Source: Chloroflexota bacterium
Lineage (GTDB): Bacteria > Chloroflexota > UBA11872 > UBA12225
Length of the DNA stretch: 64,000 nucleotides
Direction: 5' to 3'
Assembly: GCA_030447525.1 (NCBI GenBank)
Contig: JAUJOR010000012.1
Span: 1 to 64,000 of the forward strand
Shown: in pieces, positions 1-7,531 of the stretch
Layout: each line of letters opens with the position of its first letter
How positions within the stretch are numbered: position 1 is the first letter of the stretch
The notes under the pieces: generated by a model
Database searches by the model: none
What the model saw: the letters and a program-made list of their open reading frames with translations, nothing else
What the model was told of the DNA's origin: nothing
Translations under genes and position numbers: made by a program

Positions 1-213
1 CCCGCCCGGTTGCCGTAGTGGGGGCGGGGCCTGGGGGCGCGGCCCGGGCGTCCGGGGGGGGCCCCCCACCGCCCGGGTCCTGGGGGGGGGGACCCCCGTC
101 GACCGGCCCTTTTTTCCCCCGGCCGCCACCCCCCCCCCCGGGGGGCCCCTGGGCGGGGGGGCCCCGCGGGCCCCCCCGGGGGCCCCCCCCGCCCGAGGGC
201 CGGCCTGCCGGCA
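1..213. other. G/C homopolymer-rich low-complexity edge
   Basis: This stretch is almost pure G and C with long runs: G runs of 7 to 10 and a C run of about 12. No credible gene reads through it. It ends exactly where the cation-efflux gene stops. The composition differs from the rest of the window and looks like the unreliable end of a contig, or sequence read through strong secondary structure. I see no functional element in it. Confidence 0.6.
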
Positions 214-1149
214 TCACGTGGGCACGTCCACGCGATCCAACGTGGCGTCCTGCCACGAGACGGGATCCTCTACCGGCTCCAGGTGCGTGGCTACGGTGAC
301 GTTGGGCAGCACCCCGCGCAAGTCGCGCTCGATCCGCTCCACCACGGCGTGCCCCTCTTGCACCGTCCATGCCCCGGGCACGAGCACGTGGCAAGAGACG
401 AAGCGCCGGGCGCCCGCCTGACGGGTGCGGACGGCGTGGAACTGCAGTCCCTCCCGCACGTAGCGGTCGAGGACGCCCCGGATCGCCGCCAGCTCCGGCG
501 CCGGGAGGGCGGTGTCCAGCAGGCCCCCGGCTGCCCGGCGCACCAGGCCCACGCCGGCGTGCACGATGTTGGCCGCCACGGCCAGGGCGATCAGCGGATC
601 GAGCCACGCCCATCCGGTCACGCCCACCGCGCCCACCCCCAGGATGACGCCGGCGGAGGTCACCACGTCGGTCATCAGGTGGCGCGCATCCGCTTCCAGG
701 GTGATGGAATGGTGTTCCCTGCCGGCGCGGAGCAACACCCGAGCCGTCCCCAGGTTGATCAGCGAGGCTGCCACCGTGGCGGCTATCCCCAGCTCGACGT
801 CTGCGATCGGTTGCGGCCGCAAGAGTCGTTCCACCGCTGTGACGGCGATGGTCGCGGCGGCGAAGAGGATTAGCGCCCCCTCAAAGCCCCCGGCAAAGTA
901 CTCCACCTTGTCGTGCCCATACTGATGCTCCTCGTCTGGGGGACGGGCCGCGATGGTCAGGGCCAGCAGGGCGGCCAGGGCAGCCACCAGGTTGACGAGC
1001 GACTCCAGGGCGTCCGACAGCAGCCCCACCGAGCCCGTAAGCAGGTACGCCCCCGCCTTGAGGCCGATGGTGAGCACGGCGGCAAGGATCGAGAGCCACG
1101 CGAAGCGGGTCAGCGCTCGACGTTCCATCACCTGACGCCTATGCCCCAA
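214..1149 (-). CDS. Cation diffusion facilitator family transporter
   Basis: This 311-residue inner-membrane protein belongs to the CDF family, which exports divalent metals such as Zn2+, Fe2+ or Mn2+ in exchange for protons. Transmembrane helices fill residues about 15 to 200. The metal-site signature LLSDALES is near residues 43-50 and HLMTDVVTS near 157-165, each with the Asp expected of the family's intramembrane site. A conserved HQYGHDKVE segment is near residue 75. The C-terminal 80 residues form the usual cytoplasmic ferredoxin-like domain ending in HLEP. Met8 is an alternative start. The metal cannot be read from the sequence. The gene ends at the low-complexity window edge, but the reading frame is complete. 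Confidence 0.9.
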   Translation of the reverse strand: MGHRRQVMERRALTRFAWLSILAAVLTIGLKAGAYLLTGSVGLLSDALESLVNLVAALAALLALTIAARPPDEEHQYGHDKVEYFAGGFEGALILFAAATIAVTAVERLLRPQPIADVELGIAATVAASLINLGTARVLLRAGREHHSITLEADARHLMTDVVTSAGVILGVGAVGVTGWAWLDPLIALAVAANIVHAGVGLVRRAAGGLLDTALPAPELAAIRGVLDRYVREGLQFHAVRTRQAGARRFVSCHVLVPGAWTVQEGHAVVERIERDLRGVLPNVTVATHLEPVEDPVSWQDATLDRVDVPT

Positions 1150-1188
1150 GCGTAGGGCCGGCGGTTGCGTCCGCAGTGGGTCTGCGAG

Positions 1189-2193
1189 CTATGGGAAGCG
1201 GTTGAACCAGCGGAGGGCCAGCGCCCCACCGGCGACCAGCAGGGCCGTCCCGGCAGCGGTGAAGGCGGCCGTGACCTCTTGCAGACTTTCCACCGTACCT
1301 AAGCGCGAGCCGAGGGAATCGTACACCGCCCGCAGGTCAGCGGCGGTGGGGGCGGTGAAGAACCGCCCCCCAGTGATCTCGGCAATCTGGCGCAGCGTCG
1401 TCTCATCCGGGGGCACCGCCAGGCGCTGGCCGCTCCCAGGGGCCTCGGGGGACTCGATCGTCCCGCCAGCGGTGCCCAGGGCGATGGTGTAGACGGGGAC
1501 GCCGAGCTGCCGCGCCCGCTCCGCCGCGTCCAGGGGCTGCGTCCTCCCGGCCGTGTTTGTCCCGTCGGAGAGGAGCAGGATGGCCCCCGGAGGGGGGGCT
1601 GGGGTCGAAGGTGAGGGCGACGGCGTGGCGGAGCCGGCGGCCTCACCCCCATCGCCGGAGGAGCGGACAACCTCCAGGGCGTGCTCCAGGGCGTCGCCCA
1701 TTGCCGTGCTCCCCTCGGCGCGGAGCGACCCCAGGGCCTCGCGCCCCGTCTGGCGGTCTGTCGTGGGACCGGTCAGCGTCTGCGCCACGGAAGAAAAGGA
1801 CACCACCGCCACGCGGAAGCGCGTTGGCAAGCTATCCAGGAAGCGCTGGCCGGCCGTCCTGGCCGCCGCTAGGCGGTTCGGCTGCACGTCGGTGGCGATC
1901 ATGGAGACCGAGGTGTCCATCACCAGCACGATCGTGGCCTGCTCCTGGGGCACAGTGATCATGGCCTGCGGGCGGGCCAGGGCGATCATCAGCGCGGTCA
2001 ACGCCAGCAGATACAGGGCCGCCGGGGCGTGGCGGCGCCACCCGGGCGCCTGTGGGGCCAGGTTGGGCAGTAAGGCCGGGTTAGAGAAGCGCGCCGCGTC
2101 TTGTCGCCGGCGTCGCTGCGCGGCGACGTACAGAATCAGGGCCAGGGGCACCAGCGACAGCCCCCACAGCACGGTAGGGGTGGCGAAGCTCAT
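1189..2193 (-). CDS. BatA-like VWA domain membrane protein
   Basis: This 334-residue protein has the layout of BatA/aerotolerance-type proteins: an N-terminal hydrophobic helix (residues about 8-25), a second helix (58-75), a von Willebrand factor A domain and a C-terminal helix just before the end. The MIDAS motif DTSVS is at residues 93-97, so the metal-dependent adhesion site looks intact. A Ser/Pro/Gly-rich loop (SPSPSTPAPPP region) interrupts the VWA domain around residue 190. In other bacteria such proteins sit with a MoxR ATPase and a DUF58 protein. Neither is adjacent here, so the partner is unknown. The role is probably envelope-associated protein assembly or stress tolerance, by family inference only. 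Confidence 0.8.
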   Translation of the reverse strand: MSFATPTVLWGLSLVPLALILYVAAQRRRRQDAARFSNPALLPNLAPQAPGWRRHAPAALYLLALTALMIALARPQAMITVPQEQATIVLVMDTSVSMIATDVQPNRLAAARTAGQRFLDSLPTRFRVAVVSFSSVAQTLTGPTTDRQTGREALGSLRAEGSTAMGDALEHALEVVRSSGDGGEAAGSATPSPSPSTPAPPPGAILLLSDGTNTAGRTQPLDAAERARQLGVPVYTIALGTAGGTIESPEAPGSGQRLAVPPDETTLRQIAEITGGRFFTAPTAADLRAVYDSLGSRLGTVESLQEVTAAFTAAGTALLVAGGALALRWFNRFP

Positions 2194-2496
2194 CGGCCGG
2201 ACTCCCAGCGGGGTGCTGTCCCCCTGTCTTCGGGGGGACGTCGGCGCGTCTTCGTCTCGGTCACAGCGGTCTCTCCAATCCTCTGCTTAGAAGATGGCCA
2301 GTTCTCATTCCGATGGTCGTGGCTCGCCGCGGGGCGCAATACGAAGGACCTCCGGGCAAGCGCAGAGAGATACCGTACGCCCCATTCCTTAACCCCCCTT
2401 CAGGAGGCGGTAAGCGTTCGGTAAGGGCCAGAGCGAGGCGGCACCGGGAGGTGGGGTGGTGGCCGTGCGACCGCCGGTGTTATGCTCCCCGCCGCT
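2194..2496. other. Divergent intergenic region
   Basis: About 300 bases separate the VWA gene (minus strand) from the lactonase gene (plus strand). The right end has a TATGCT box at 2481-2486, ten bases before the ATG at 2497, usable as a -10 element. The short direct repeat CGGTAAG occurs twice near 2408-2425. Nothing else in the region is recognisable. Confidence 0.4.
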
Positions 2497-3573
2497 ATGG
2501 ACATGCTCGTCTACGTCGGCACCTACACCGGGCCGGGGAAGGCCGAAGGGATCTACGTCTACCGCCTGGCGCCGGACAGCGGCGCCCTGAGCCACGTGCA
2601 GACGGTCACCGGCCTGAACAGCCCTACGTTCCTCGCCGTGCATCCCCAACAGCCATTCCTCTATGCCGTGGAGCGGCAGATGGAAGGGGGGGACGCGGGC
2701 ACTGGTGCGGTGAGCGCCTTGGCGGTTGATCCGGCCAGTGGACGCCTCACCCTGCTCAACCGCCAGGCCTCCGGCGGGGCCTCCCCCTGTTACGTCAGCG
2801 TGCATCCCGGCGGGCAGTACGTCTATGTGGCCAACTACGCCAGCGGGCACGTGGCCGCCCTGCCCATTGAATCGGACGGGCGCTTACGTCAGGCCACCAG
2901 CGTCGTCCACCACGAAGGGAAAGGCCCTGATCCGAAGCGCCAGGAGGGACCGCACGCCCACTTTATCGCCCCGGATCCGGCGGGGGCGTACGCCCTGGCG
3001 TGCGACCTGGGGATCGACAAGGTGATGGTCTACCGCGCCGACACGGCGTCCGGGGGCCTTGCCCCCAACGACCCGCCACATGGGGCGCTGCACCCCGGTG
3101 CCGGGCCCCGCCACCTCGCCTTTCATCCCGGCGGGCGCTACGTCTACGTGATCAACGAGCTGGACTCCACGCTCAGCGCCTTTGCCTACGACCCCAGGCG
3201 GGGCGCCCTGGATCTGATCCACACCGTCTCCACGCTCCCCAGCGGCTTCTCCGGCACGAATCACCCGGCGCAGGTGGTGGTGCACCCCTCCGGTCGGTTC
3301 GTCTACGGCTCAAACCGGGGGCACGACAGCATCGCCGTCTTTGCCATCGACGAGGCCACCGGCAGGGTGACCCCAGCGGGACATGCGTCCACCGGGGGAC
3401 ACAACCCGCGCAACTTCAACGTCGACCCCAGCGGGACCCTGCTCCTGGCTGCCAACCAGGACACCGACAACGTGGTGGCCTTCCAAATCGATCCCGATGC
3501 CGGCACGCTCACCCCAACGGGGGAGGTCACGCAGACGCCGGCCCCCGTCTGCGTCGTGTTCCGCGCCCTGTGA
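2497..3573 (+). CDS. pgl: Lactonase family protein (6-phosphogluconolactonase-like beta-propeller)
   Basis: This 358-residue protein is a seven-bladed beta-propeller of the cytosolic lactonase family. Members hydrolyse 6-phosphogluconolactone in the oxidative pentose phosphate pathway. Blade repeats are visible as recurring VHPxGxxxY and VYVxN segments, for example HPGGQYVYVANYASGHV and HPGGRYVYVINELDSTL. The opening MLVYVGTYTGPGKAEGIYVY is the standard first strand of the family. Three ATGs lie within 22 bases (2482, 2497, 2503). I chose 2497 because 2482 overlaps a likely -10 box (TATGCT, 2481-2486). No zwf or gnd lies nearby, so 6-phosphogluconolactone is the family substrate and not a context-supported one. 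Confidence 0.85.
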   Translation: MDMLVYVGTYTGPGKAEGIYVYRLAPDSGALSHVQTVTGLNSPTFLAVHPQQPFLYAVERQMEGGDAGTGAVSALAVDPASGRLTLLNRQASGGASPCYVSVHPGGQYVYVANYASGHVAALPIESDGRLRQATSVVHHEGKGPDPKRQEGPHAHFIAPDPAGAYALACDLGIDKVMVYRADTASGGLAPNDPPHGALHPGAGPRHLAFHPGGRYVYVINELDSTLSAFAYDPRRGALDLIHTVSTLPSGFSGTNHPAQVVVHPSGRFVYGSNRGHDSIAVFAIDEATGRVTPAGHASTGGHNPRNFNVDPSGTLLLAANQDTDNVVAFQIDPDAGTLTPTGEVTQTPAPVCVVFRAL

Positions 3574-3604
3574 GGTCTTGGGGCGTGCCGTCCCTGTGTT
3601 GGGC

Positions 3605-3642
3605 CGTGCCCCTGGGCCGCCGGCGCAGCGCCGGGCCCACAG
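3605..3642 (+). terminator. GC-rich hairpin after the lactonase gene
   Basis: An inverted repeat CCGGCGC-A-GCGCCGG is nested inside a longer imperfect CCCCTGGGCC/GGCCCACAGGGG stem, about 35 bases after the lactonase stop. There is no U-tract. It may act as a terminator or an mRNA stabiliser. The core CCGGCGCAGCG also occurs in the palindrome pair at 5646-5714. Confidence 0.4.
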
Positions 3643-3743
3643 GGGACCCCGCCGCGCCCCACCGGCCGGCGGTTTCGTCCATCGCCCAGGGGATCTAGCG
3701 ACCCACACCGGCAACGAAGAGCGGACGCAGGAGGAACGCGATC

Positions 3744-4409
3744 ATGGGCAAGTACTACGCCGAGTCGATCATCCCGGACGAGCTGCGTCGCAACTTCGAC
3801 GTCTACGACCGGGTCAAGCAGCTGGGGATCGACCTGGGCTCCTTCGAGCAGCACGTCGGCTCACTCAAGGGTCGCAACATCGCCGGGGCCGTCATCCACC
3901 AGAGCGGGCTGGTCTATCTCTCCGGTGCCGGCGGGGGCACGCTGCCGATGAACGACGACCCCCAGCGAGTGCACCAGGGGCAGCAGGCGGCGCAGACTAT
4001 TGCCGACGGCCACATCCGCACCCTGCACTGGACGCTGGCCTGTGGGGGCGAGGGCGACTTGAACGATGTCCTGTACACCGTAAAGGTGCTGGGCATGGTC
4101 GTCTCTACCGACGTAGATTTCAACTCCGGGCCGGCGGTGGTCAACGGCTACACGGCACGGTGGCAGTCGGTCTTCGGTGGGGGCTTCGGCTCCTTTGCCC
4201 GGGACGGCCTGGACGAGGGGGGCTACGCCGGGGTGCATGCCCGCACCGCCATCGGGGGCTTCACCGGGCGCTTCTCGCTGGAGCCGGAGATCATCGTGGC
4301 CATACCGCCGGCCCTGGCGGAGGCCATCATCCGGCAGCGGGGCTGGGTCTTCCCGCTGCCGCCCCAGGTGCTGGACCGGGTCACGGCCGGGCGCGCGTCC
4401 GCCCGCTAG
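3744..4409 (+). CDS. RidA family protein
   Basis: This 221-residue protein has the YjgF/YER057c/UK114 (RidA) fold. The GLVYLSGAGG strand is near residue 53 and the HARTAIGGFTGRF segment near 167-179 corresponds to the family's ARxAVG active-site strand. RidA proteins form trimers and hydrolyse reactive enamine/imine intermediates made by PLP enzymes. This one is longer than the usual 125-130 residues, with an N-terminal helical extension of about 40 residues and extra sequence in the middle, so it belongs to a divergent subgroup and deaminase activity is not assured. A PLP enzyme of sulfur amino-acid metabolism follows on the opposite strand, a fitting neighbour for imine detoxification. The start is preceded by AGGAGGAACGCGATC. 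Confidence 0.75.
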   Translation: MGKYYAESIIPDELRRNFDVYDRVKQLGIDLGSFEQHVGSLKGRNIAGAVIHQSGLVYLSGAGGGTLPMNDDPQRVHQGQQAAQTIADGHIRTLHWTLACGGEGDLNDVLYTVKVLGMVVSTDVDFNSGPAVVNGYTARWQSVFGGGFGSFARDGLDEGGYAGVHARTAIGGFTGRFSLEPEIIVAIPPALAEAIIRQRGWVFPLPPQVLDRVTAGRASAR

Positions 4410-4457
4410 CACAGCACCGCTAGCACAGCACCGCTAGCACAGCACCGCTAGCACAGC
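4404..4457. repeat. 14-bp tandem repeat, about 3.9 copies
   Basis: The unit CGCTAGCACAGCAC repeats perfectly from 4404 to 4457. The first copy contains the stop codon of the RidA-like gene (TAG at 4407-4409), so the array begins inside the gene's last codons and runs into the intergenic space. It lies between convergent genes. Confidence 0.9.
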
Positions 4458-4520
4458 CTGGCGGAGGTCTGCGGCACAGGGCGCACTGGCTTGCTGAAAG
4501 GGCACGCTGGCCTCCCCTGC

Positions 4521-5735
4521 TTAGCCTGCTTCCAGAGCGGTGTCGAGGTCGGCCAGGAGGTCCTCCGGCGCTTCCAGCCCGATGGAGAGGCGGATCAGGC
4601 TCTGGGGGGCCGTCTCCGACGGCCAGCGGGCGCGGCGCTCCCAAGAAGACTCTACGCCGCCAAAGCTCGTGCCGGGGCGGATCAGCCGGGCGCGCCCCAC
4701 CACCGCGTCGGCGTCGTCCGCATCCCCCTCCACCTCGAACGAGAGCAAGGGGCCGAACCCGCCCCGCATCTGTCGCTCGGCAATGCCCAGCGTGCCGGCC
4801 TCTGTCCCCGGGTAATACACCCGCCGTACCCGCCGGTGGGCGGCCAGGTGCCTGGCCACGGCCAGGGCACTCGCCGACTGGTGGCGCACGCGCAAGGGGA
4901 GGGTCTTCAGCGAGCGGTGGGCCAGCCAGGCCTCAAACGGGCCGGCGATGCCTCCGGCCAGCGAGCGCCAGGTCCTGAGGCGGGTCAGCAAGCGCTGGTC
5001 ACGCGTTGTCACCGCACCCAGGATCAGGTCGGAGTGACCGGACGTCGCCTTGGTCAGGGAGTACAGGCAGGCGGTGGCCCCCCACTGCAGGGGTTGCTGG
5101 AGAACGGCCGTCGCCGTCGTGTTGTCCACCACCATGGGGGCGCCGGCCTGCGCCGCCAGCGCGCCCAGATGCGGTAAGTCCATGACGCGCAGCAAGGGGT
5201 TGGTGGGCGTCTCTACCCACAGCACGGCGGGACCGGTCGAGAGGGCCGTTCGCACCGTAGCGGCGTCTTGCTGATCAACAGCCTGGGGCTCCACGCCCCG
5301 CCCGCGGAGCATGTCCGCCAGGCGGCGGACGTTGTAGTAGCCGTCTCGAGGGAGGACGAGACGGGGCCGATCTTCGGTGAGGGCAAGGATCAGGGCATGG
5401 GTGGCCGCCTGGCCGGAGGCGAAGACCAGGGCCTGGGCCTGCTCCAAGCTCCCCAACGCCCCTTCCAGGCCCTCCCAGGTGGGGTTCCCGTCCCGCGCAT
5501 ACCCATAGGCCAGGGTCTGCGGGTCGCCCTCGGAGGTGTAGAAGGACGTGGCAACGATCGGCGGGGCGCTGGGCGTGCCCTGGCCACGTCCATGTCCGCT
5601 GTGGATCAGCCGGGTGGTAATGTCGTCCGCCCCGGCTGCATCGCCGGCCCCGCAGGGCACCGGCCTGCGGGGCCCGTCCGCCCCCGGCGCAGCGTCCCCC
5701 GCGGGGACGGACGGCCCTTCTGTGTCTCGCGTCAT
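4521..5735 (-). CDS. Trans-sulfuration PLP enzyme (cystathionine gamma-synthase/lyase family)
   Basis: This 404-residue fold-type I PLP enzyme belongs to the Cys/Met-metabolism family. The Schiff-base lysine is in YSLTKATSGHSD (Lys229). Tyr and Arg of the YARDGNPT segment (about 79-86) bind the cofactor phosphate of the partner subunit, and ETPTNPLL (175-182) and VVDNT (202-206) are classic family blocks. The family includes cystathionine gamma-synthase, beta/gamma-lyases and O-acetylhomoserine sulfhydrylase, and sequence alone does not separate them here. The first 37 residues are a Gly/Ala/Pro-rich extension encoded by two GC palindromes (5646-5714). The ATG at 5735 has a weak GGAG before it, and GTG at 5660 is an alternative that would remove part of the extension. 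Confidence 0.85.
   Translation of the reverse strand: MTRDTEGPSVPAGDAAPGADGPRRPVPCGAGDAAGADDITTRLIHSGHGRGQGTPSAPPIVATSFYTSEGDPQTLAYGYARDGNPTWEGLEGALGSLEQAQALVFASGQAATHALILALTEDRPRLVLPRDGYYNVRRLADMLRGRGVEPQAVDQQDAATVRTALSTGPAVLWVETPTNPLLRVMDLPHLGALAAQAGAPMVVDNTTATAVLQQPLQWGATACLYSLTKATSGHSDLILGAVTTRDQRLLTRLRTWRSLAGGIAGPFEAWLAHRSLKTLPLRVRHQSASALAVARHLAAHRRVRRVYYPGTEAGTLGIAERQMRGGFGPLLSFEVEGDADDADAVVGRARLIRPGTSFGGVESSWERRARWPSETAPQSLIRLSIGLEAPEDLLADLDTALEAG
5646..5714. repeat. Pair of adjacent GC-rich palindromes inside a CDS
   Basis: The first unit is a perfect 11-bp inverted repeat, GGCCCCGCAGG (5646-5656) and CCTGCGGGGCC (5664-5674), with a 7-base loop. The second has 13-bp arms with one mismatch, 5674-5686 and 5702-5714 (CGGGGACGGACGG), with a 15-base loop. 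Both lie within the N-terminal extension codons of the PLP enzyme and stay in frame. Confidence 0.75.
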
Positions 5736-6009
5736 CTCCGTCTATGGGTCTTCCCGAGCCTCGGATACATCCCAGCTGTGCGCCCGTACCAGGGAGGCGT
5801 ACGGAACTCAGCGCTTGTGGCTGTGTTCGTGGGTGTGCCTGCGCCTTCTAATTCGTGTTCTTAAACAGGCGCTGACGGCGGGCGGTAGGTAGTGCCTTGG
5901 CCAACGTGACGCCGGCCCCCCGGCGCGAGCCAGGCGCGGATTTCCCCATCAGCATACGCCCCCTGCCAACGCCGGGCGCACGCGACGCGGCGTTGGGGCG
6001 CCCGGTGCT

Positions 6010-6471
6010 CTACGCGAGGCCGAGCTGTTCCTTCGTCGATCGCTCCTCTGAAGCACCGAAGAAGGACGTGCCTGCAGGCGCCGAGGTGCTGAGCTCATCC
6101 GAGAGGCGTCCCGTCTGCACCAGCCAGCGGGCGAACCGCATCCGCGGCGTCGGCTCGAATGGGCCAGCTGACGGCGTCCCCCCGTGTGCTGCTGTGACCG
6201 CCGGCGCCTCCAGGAGGCTGGAAGCGCCTGTACGCGGCGGCTCGGGCTGAGCTGGGTGAGCCACCTGGCCGGTATGCGCCTCGGCGACCGTGCGGCGGGC
6301 CGCACGCACATTCCGCTCTGCCAGGCGATAGCCAACCAGCGCCCGGTCGTACTCCATCGAGTCGTAGCCCTCGGTGAGGGCCGCCCGGCGCACGGCGTGC
6401 AGGCGGTGTAGGGCCCGCGCCATGCTGATCTCTGCGTCTGCCAGGCGCTGTTCGGCGTAATCCGCGTCCAT
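6010..6471 (-). CDS. Uncharacterised helical protein with RWL..GRLSD motif
   Basis: This 153-residue protein matches no family I know. Residues 1-75 are rich in Ala, Arg and Glu and predict as a long helical hairpin (AEQRLADAEISMARALHRL and following). Residues 110-130 contain RMRFARWLVQTGRLSD, which matches RQDFIRWLIARGRLSD at the end of the CIRCE-controlled small protein at 33467-33736. The tail is Ser/Thr-rich and low-complexity. I placed the start at 6471 because the helical segment begins there. A longer frame to 6588 adds only Arg/Gly-rich sequence. The region overlaps out-of-frame open frames, so the coding call rests on the shared motif and on plausible composition. Confidence 0.6.
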   Translation of the reverse strand: MDADYAEQRLADAEISMARALHRLHAVRRAALTEGYDSMEYDRALVGYRLAERNVRAARRTVAEAHTGQVAHPAQPEPPRTGASSLLEAPAVTAAHGGTPSAGPFEPTPRMRFARWLVQTGRLSDELSTSAPAGTSFFGASEERSTKEQLGLA

Positions 6472-6615
6472 CGTACCGTAGCGCTCCCCGGCTGGCTGAC
6501 TGCCGTCCACTCCACTGCGGGGGGCCTGTGCCCCACATCCACGGTCCACTCTACGGCCTCGCCGGCCGGGGCGCAGTGAGATAGGCACACTGCCGATCGA
6601 GGCGTCCGCTTCAGC

Positions 6616-6732
6616 TCAGTGCTCCACAGGCAAGAAGAAAAAGGCAGCCGCGGCCATGAGGTAGAGGGCCAGGAGCTGGACGCCTTCCAGCCAGTTGGAC
6701 TCGCCGTCCAGGTCATTCCTGCTTGCCGCCAT
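6616..6732 (-). pseudogene. C-terminal remnant of a Ca2+/H+ antiporter
   Basis: This short frame encodes 38 residues containing DGESNWLEGVQLLALYLM followed by AAAAFFFLP. That is the characteristic last transmembrane segment of CaCA-family Ca2+/H+ antiporters (Cax/ChaA-like), which normally have about 350-400 residues. The in-frame sequence upstream on the minus strand does not resemble the antiporter and overlaps the VOC gene, so the other ten or so helices are absent. It is most simply the 3' stub of a deleted or rearranged gene. It could still be expressed as a single-helix peptide: it has an ATG, but I see no convincing ribosome-binding site. Confidence 0.6.
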
Positions 6733-6837
6733 TCTGACGCTTCCCCCGCGCGATACAACTGAGACAGGCTCAGGGAGCCAGCTCGCCGTGGGATGACCCA
6801 CGAGAGAGTGTGGGGGCGTGACAGACAGGAGGGGGCC

Positions 6838-7284
6838 ATGGCCGTGCAGGTCTACGGGATCAATCACGTTGGCATCGAGGTAAACGACGTCGAGAAGGCG
6901 GTGGCCTTCTACGAGGACGTCTTTAGTCTCAAGATGCTCAAGGGGGGCGAGGGCGCCGCCTGGTGCCAGGTGGGGGCGCACCAGTTCCTGGCCATCTTCG
7001 AGGTCGAAGAGCTGCAGCCCGAGCGGGCGAGGCACTTTGGCCTCATCGTGCGCGATGAGGGGCAGATCAACGAGGTGAAGGAGAAGCTGCGCACCAAGTA
7101 CGATCTGCACGTCAACGAGGGGGGCTTCACCCGCTGCGACTTCAACGACCCCTGGGGCAATCACATCCAGGTGGTCGACTTACACGACGAGTCGCTCGTC
7201 TGGCTCTTGCCGTACCAAGAAGTGCAGGCCGTGGGGATCCAGTTCACCGAGCCCAAGCCGGCCTCCTCGGTCGGCGAATGGTGA
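6838..7284 (+). CDS. VOC family protein (glyoxalase/bleomycin-resistance fold)
   Basis: This 148-residue protein has a vicinal oxygen chelate fold. The opening strand INHVGIEVNDVEKAVAFYED carries the first-module His, and RCDFNDPWGNHIQVVDLH is the typical second-module F.DPxGN.I.V segment. Metal-ligand candidates are His in the INHVG strand, Glu and the late His. Members include lactoylglutathione lyase, dioxygenases and fosfomycin or bleomycin resistance proteins, and no substrate can be assigned. I chose ATG 6838 because AGGAGGGGG lies directly upstream, although the frame opens at 6793. A strong hairpin follows the gene. Confidence 0.8.
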   Translation: MAVQVYGINHVGIEVNDVEKAVAFYEDVFSLKMLKGGEGAAWCQVGAHQFLAIFEVEELQPERARHFGLIVRDEGQINEVKEKLRTKYDLHVNEGGFTRCDFNDPWGNHIQVVDLHDESLVWLLPYQEVQAVGIQFTEPKPASSVGEW

Positions 7285-7348
7285 GCCCGGCCACGCCCTG
7301 ACCACCCGGCCGCCGGTGGAAGCTCCAGGGGGCTGAGACAGCTGACAC

Positions 7349-7385
7349 ACAGGGCCGGCGTGTCTACGCCGGCCCTGTCTTTCCC
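7349..7385 (+). terminator. Hairpin terminator after the VOC gene
   Basis: A perfect 13-bp inverted repeat, ACAGGGCCGGCGT (7349-7361) and ACGCCGGCCCTGT (7366-7378), encloses a 4-base GTCT loop and is followed by CTTTCCCCC. The U-tract is short but the stem is strong. It lies 65 bases after the VOC stop. Confidence 0.75.
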
Positions 7386-7515
7386 CCTGCCCGGGGACGC
7401 CGGGCCGGTGTGACTCTCCCCCACCTGCACCCGCTACGGTAGGCGCCGCCCCCCCACGCCCATTGGGTCCGCCCAGGGAGGGCGCCGGCCGGCGGCTCCT
7501 GGGATGGGGGTGCGG

Positions 7516-7521
7516 TACACT
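7516..7521 (+). promoter_or_regulatory. Candidate -10 box of the sensor kinase gene
   Basis: TACACT at 7516-7521 is the best -10-like hexamer upstream of the kinase. Transcription would begin near 7528, four bases before an in-frame GTG at 7532. No convincing -35 box is visible. Confidence 0.4.
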
Positions 7522-7531
7522 CCAACGCCGA

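Noticed and set aside
5949..6839. 296-codon minus-strand frame
   Set aside because: It runs in a shifted frame across the antiporter remnant, the helical protein and the VOC promoter. Its Trp/Ser/Arg composition is that of a GC shadow.
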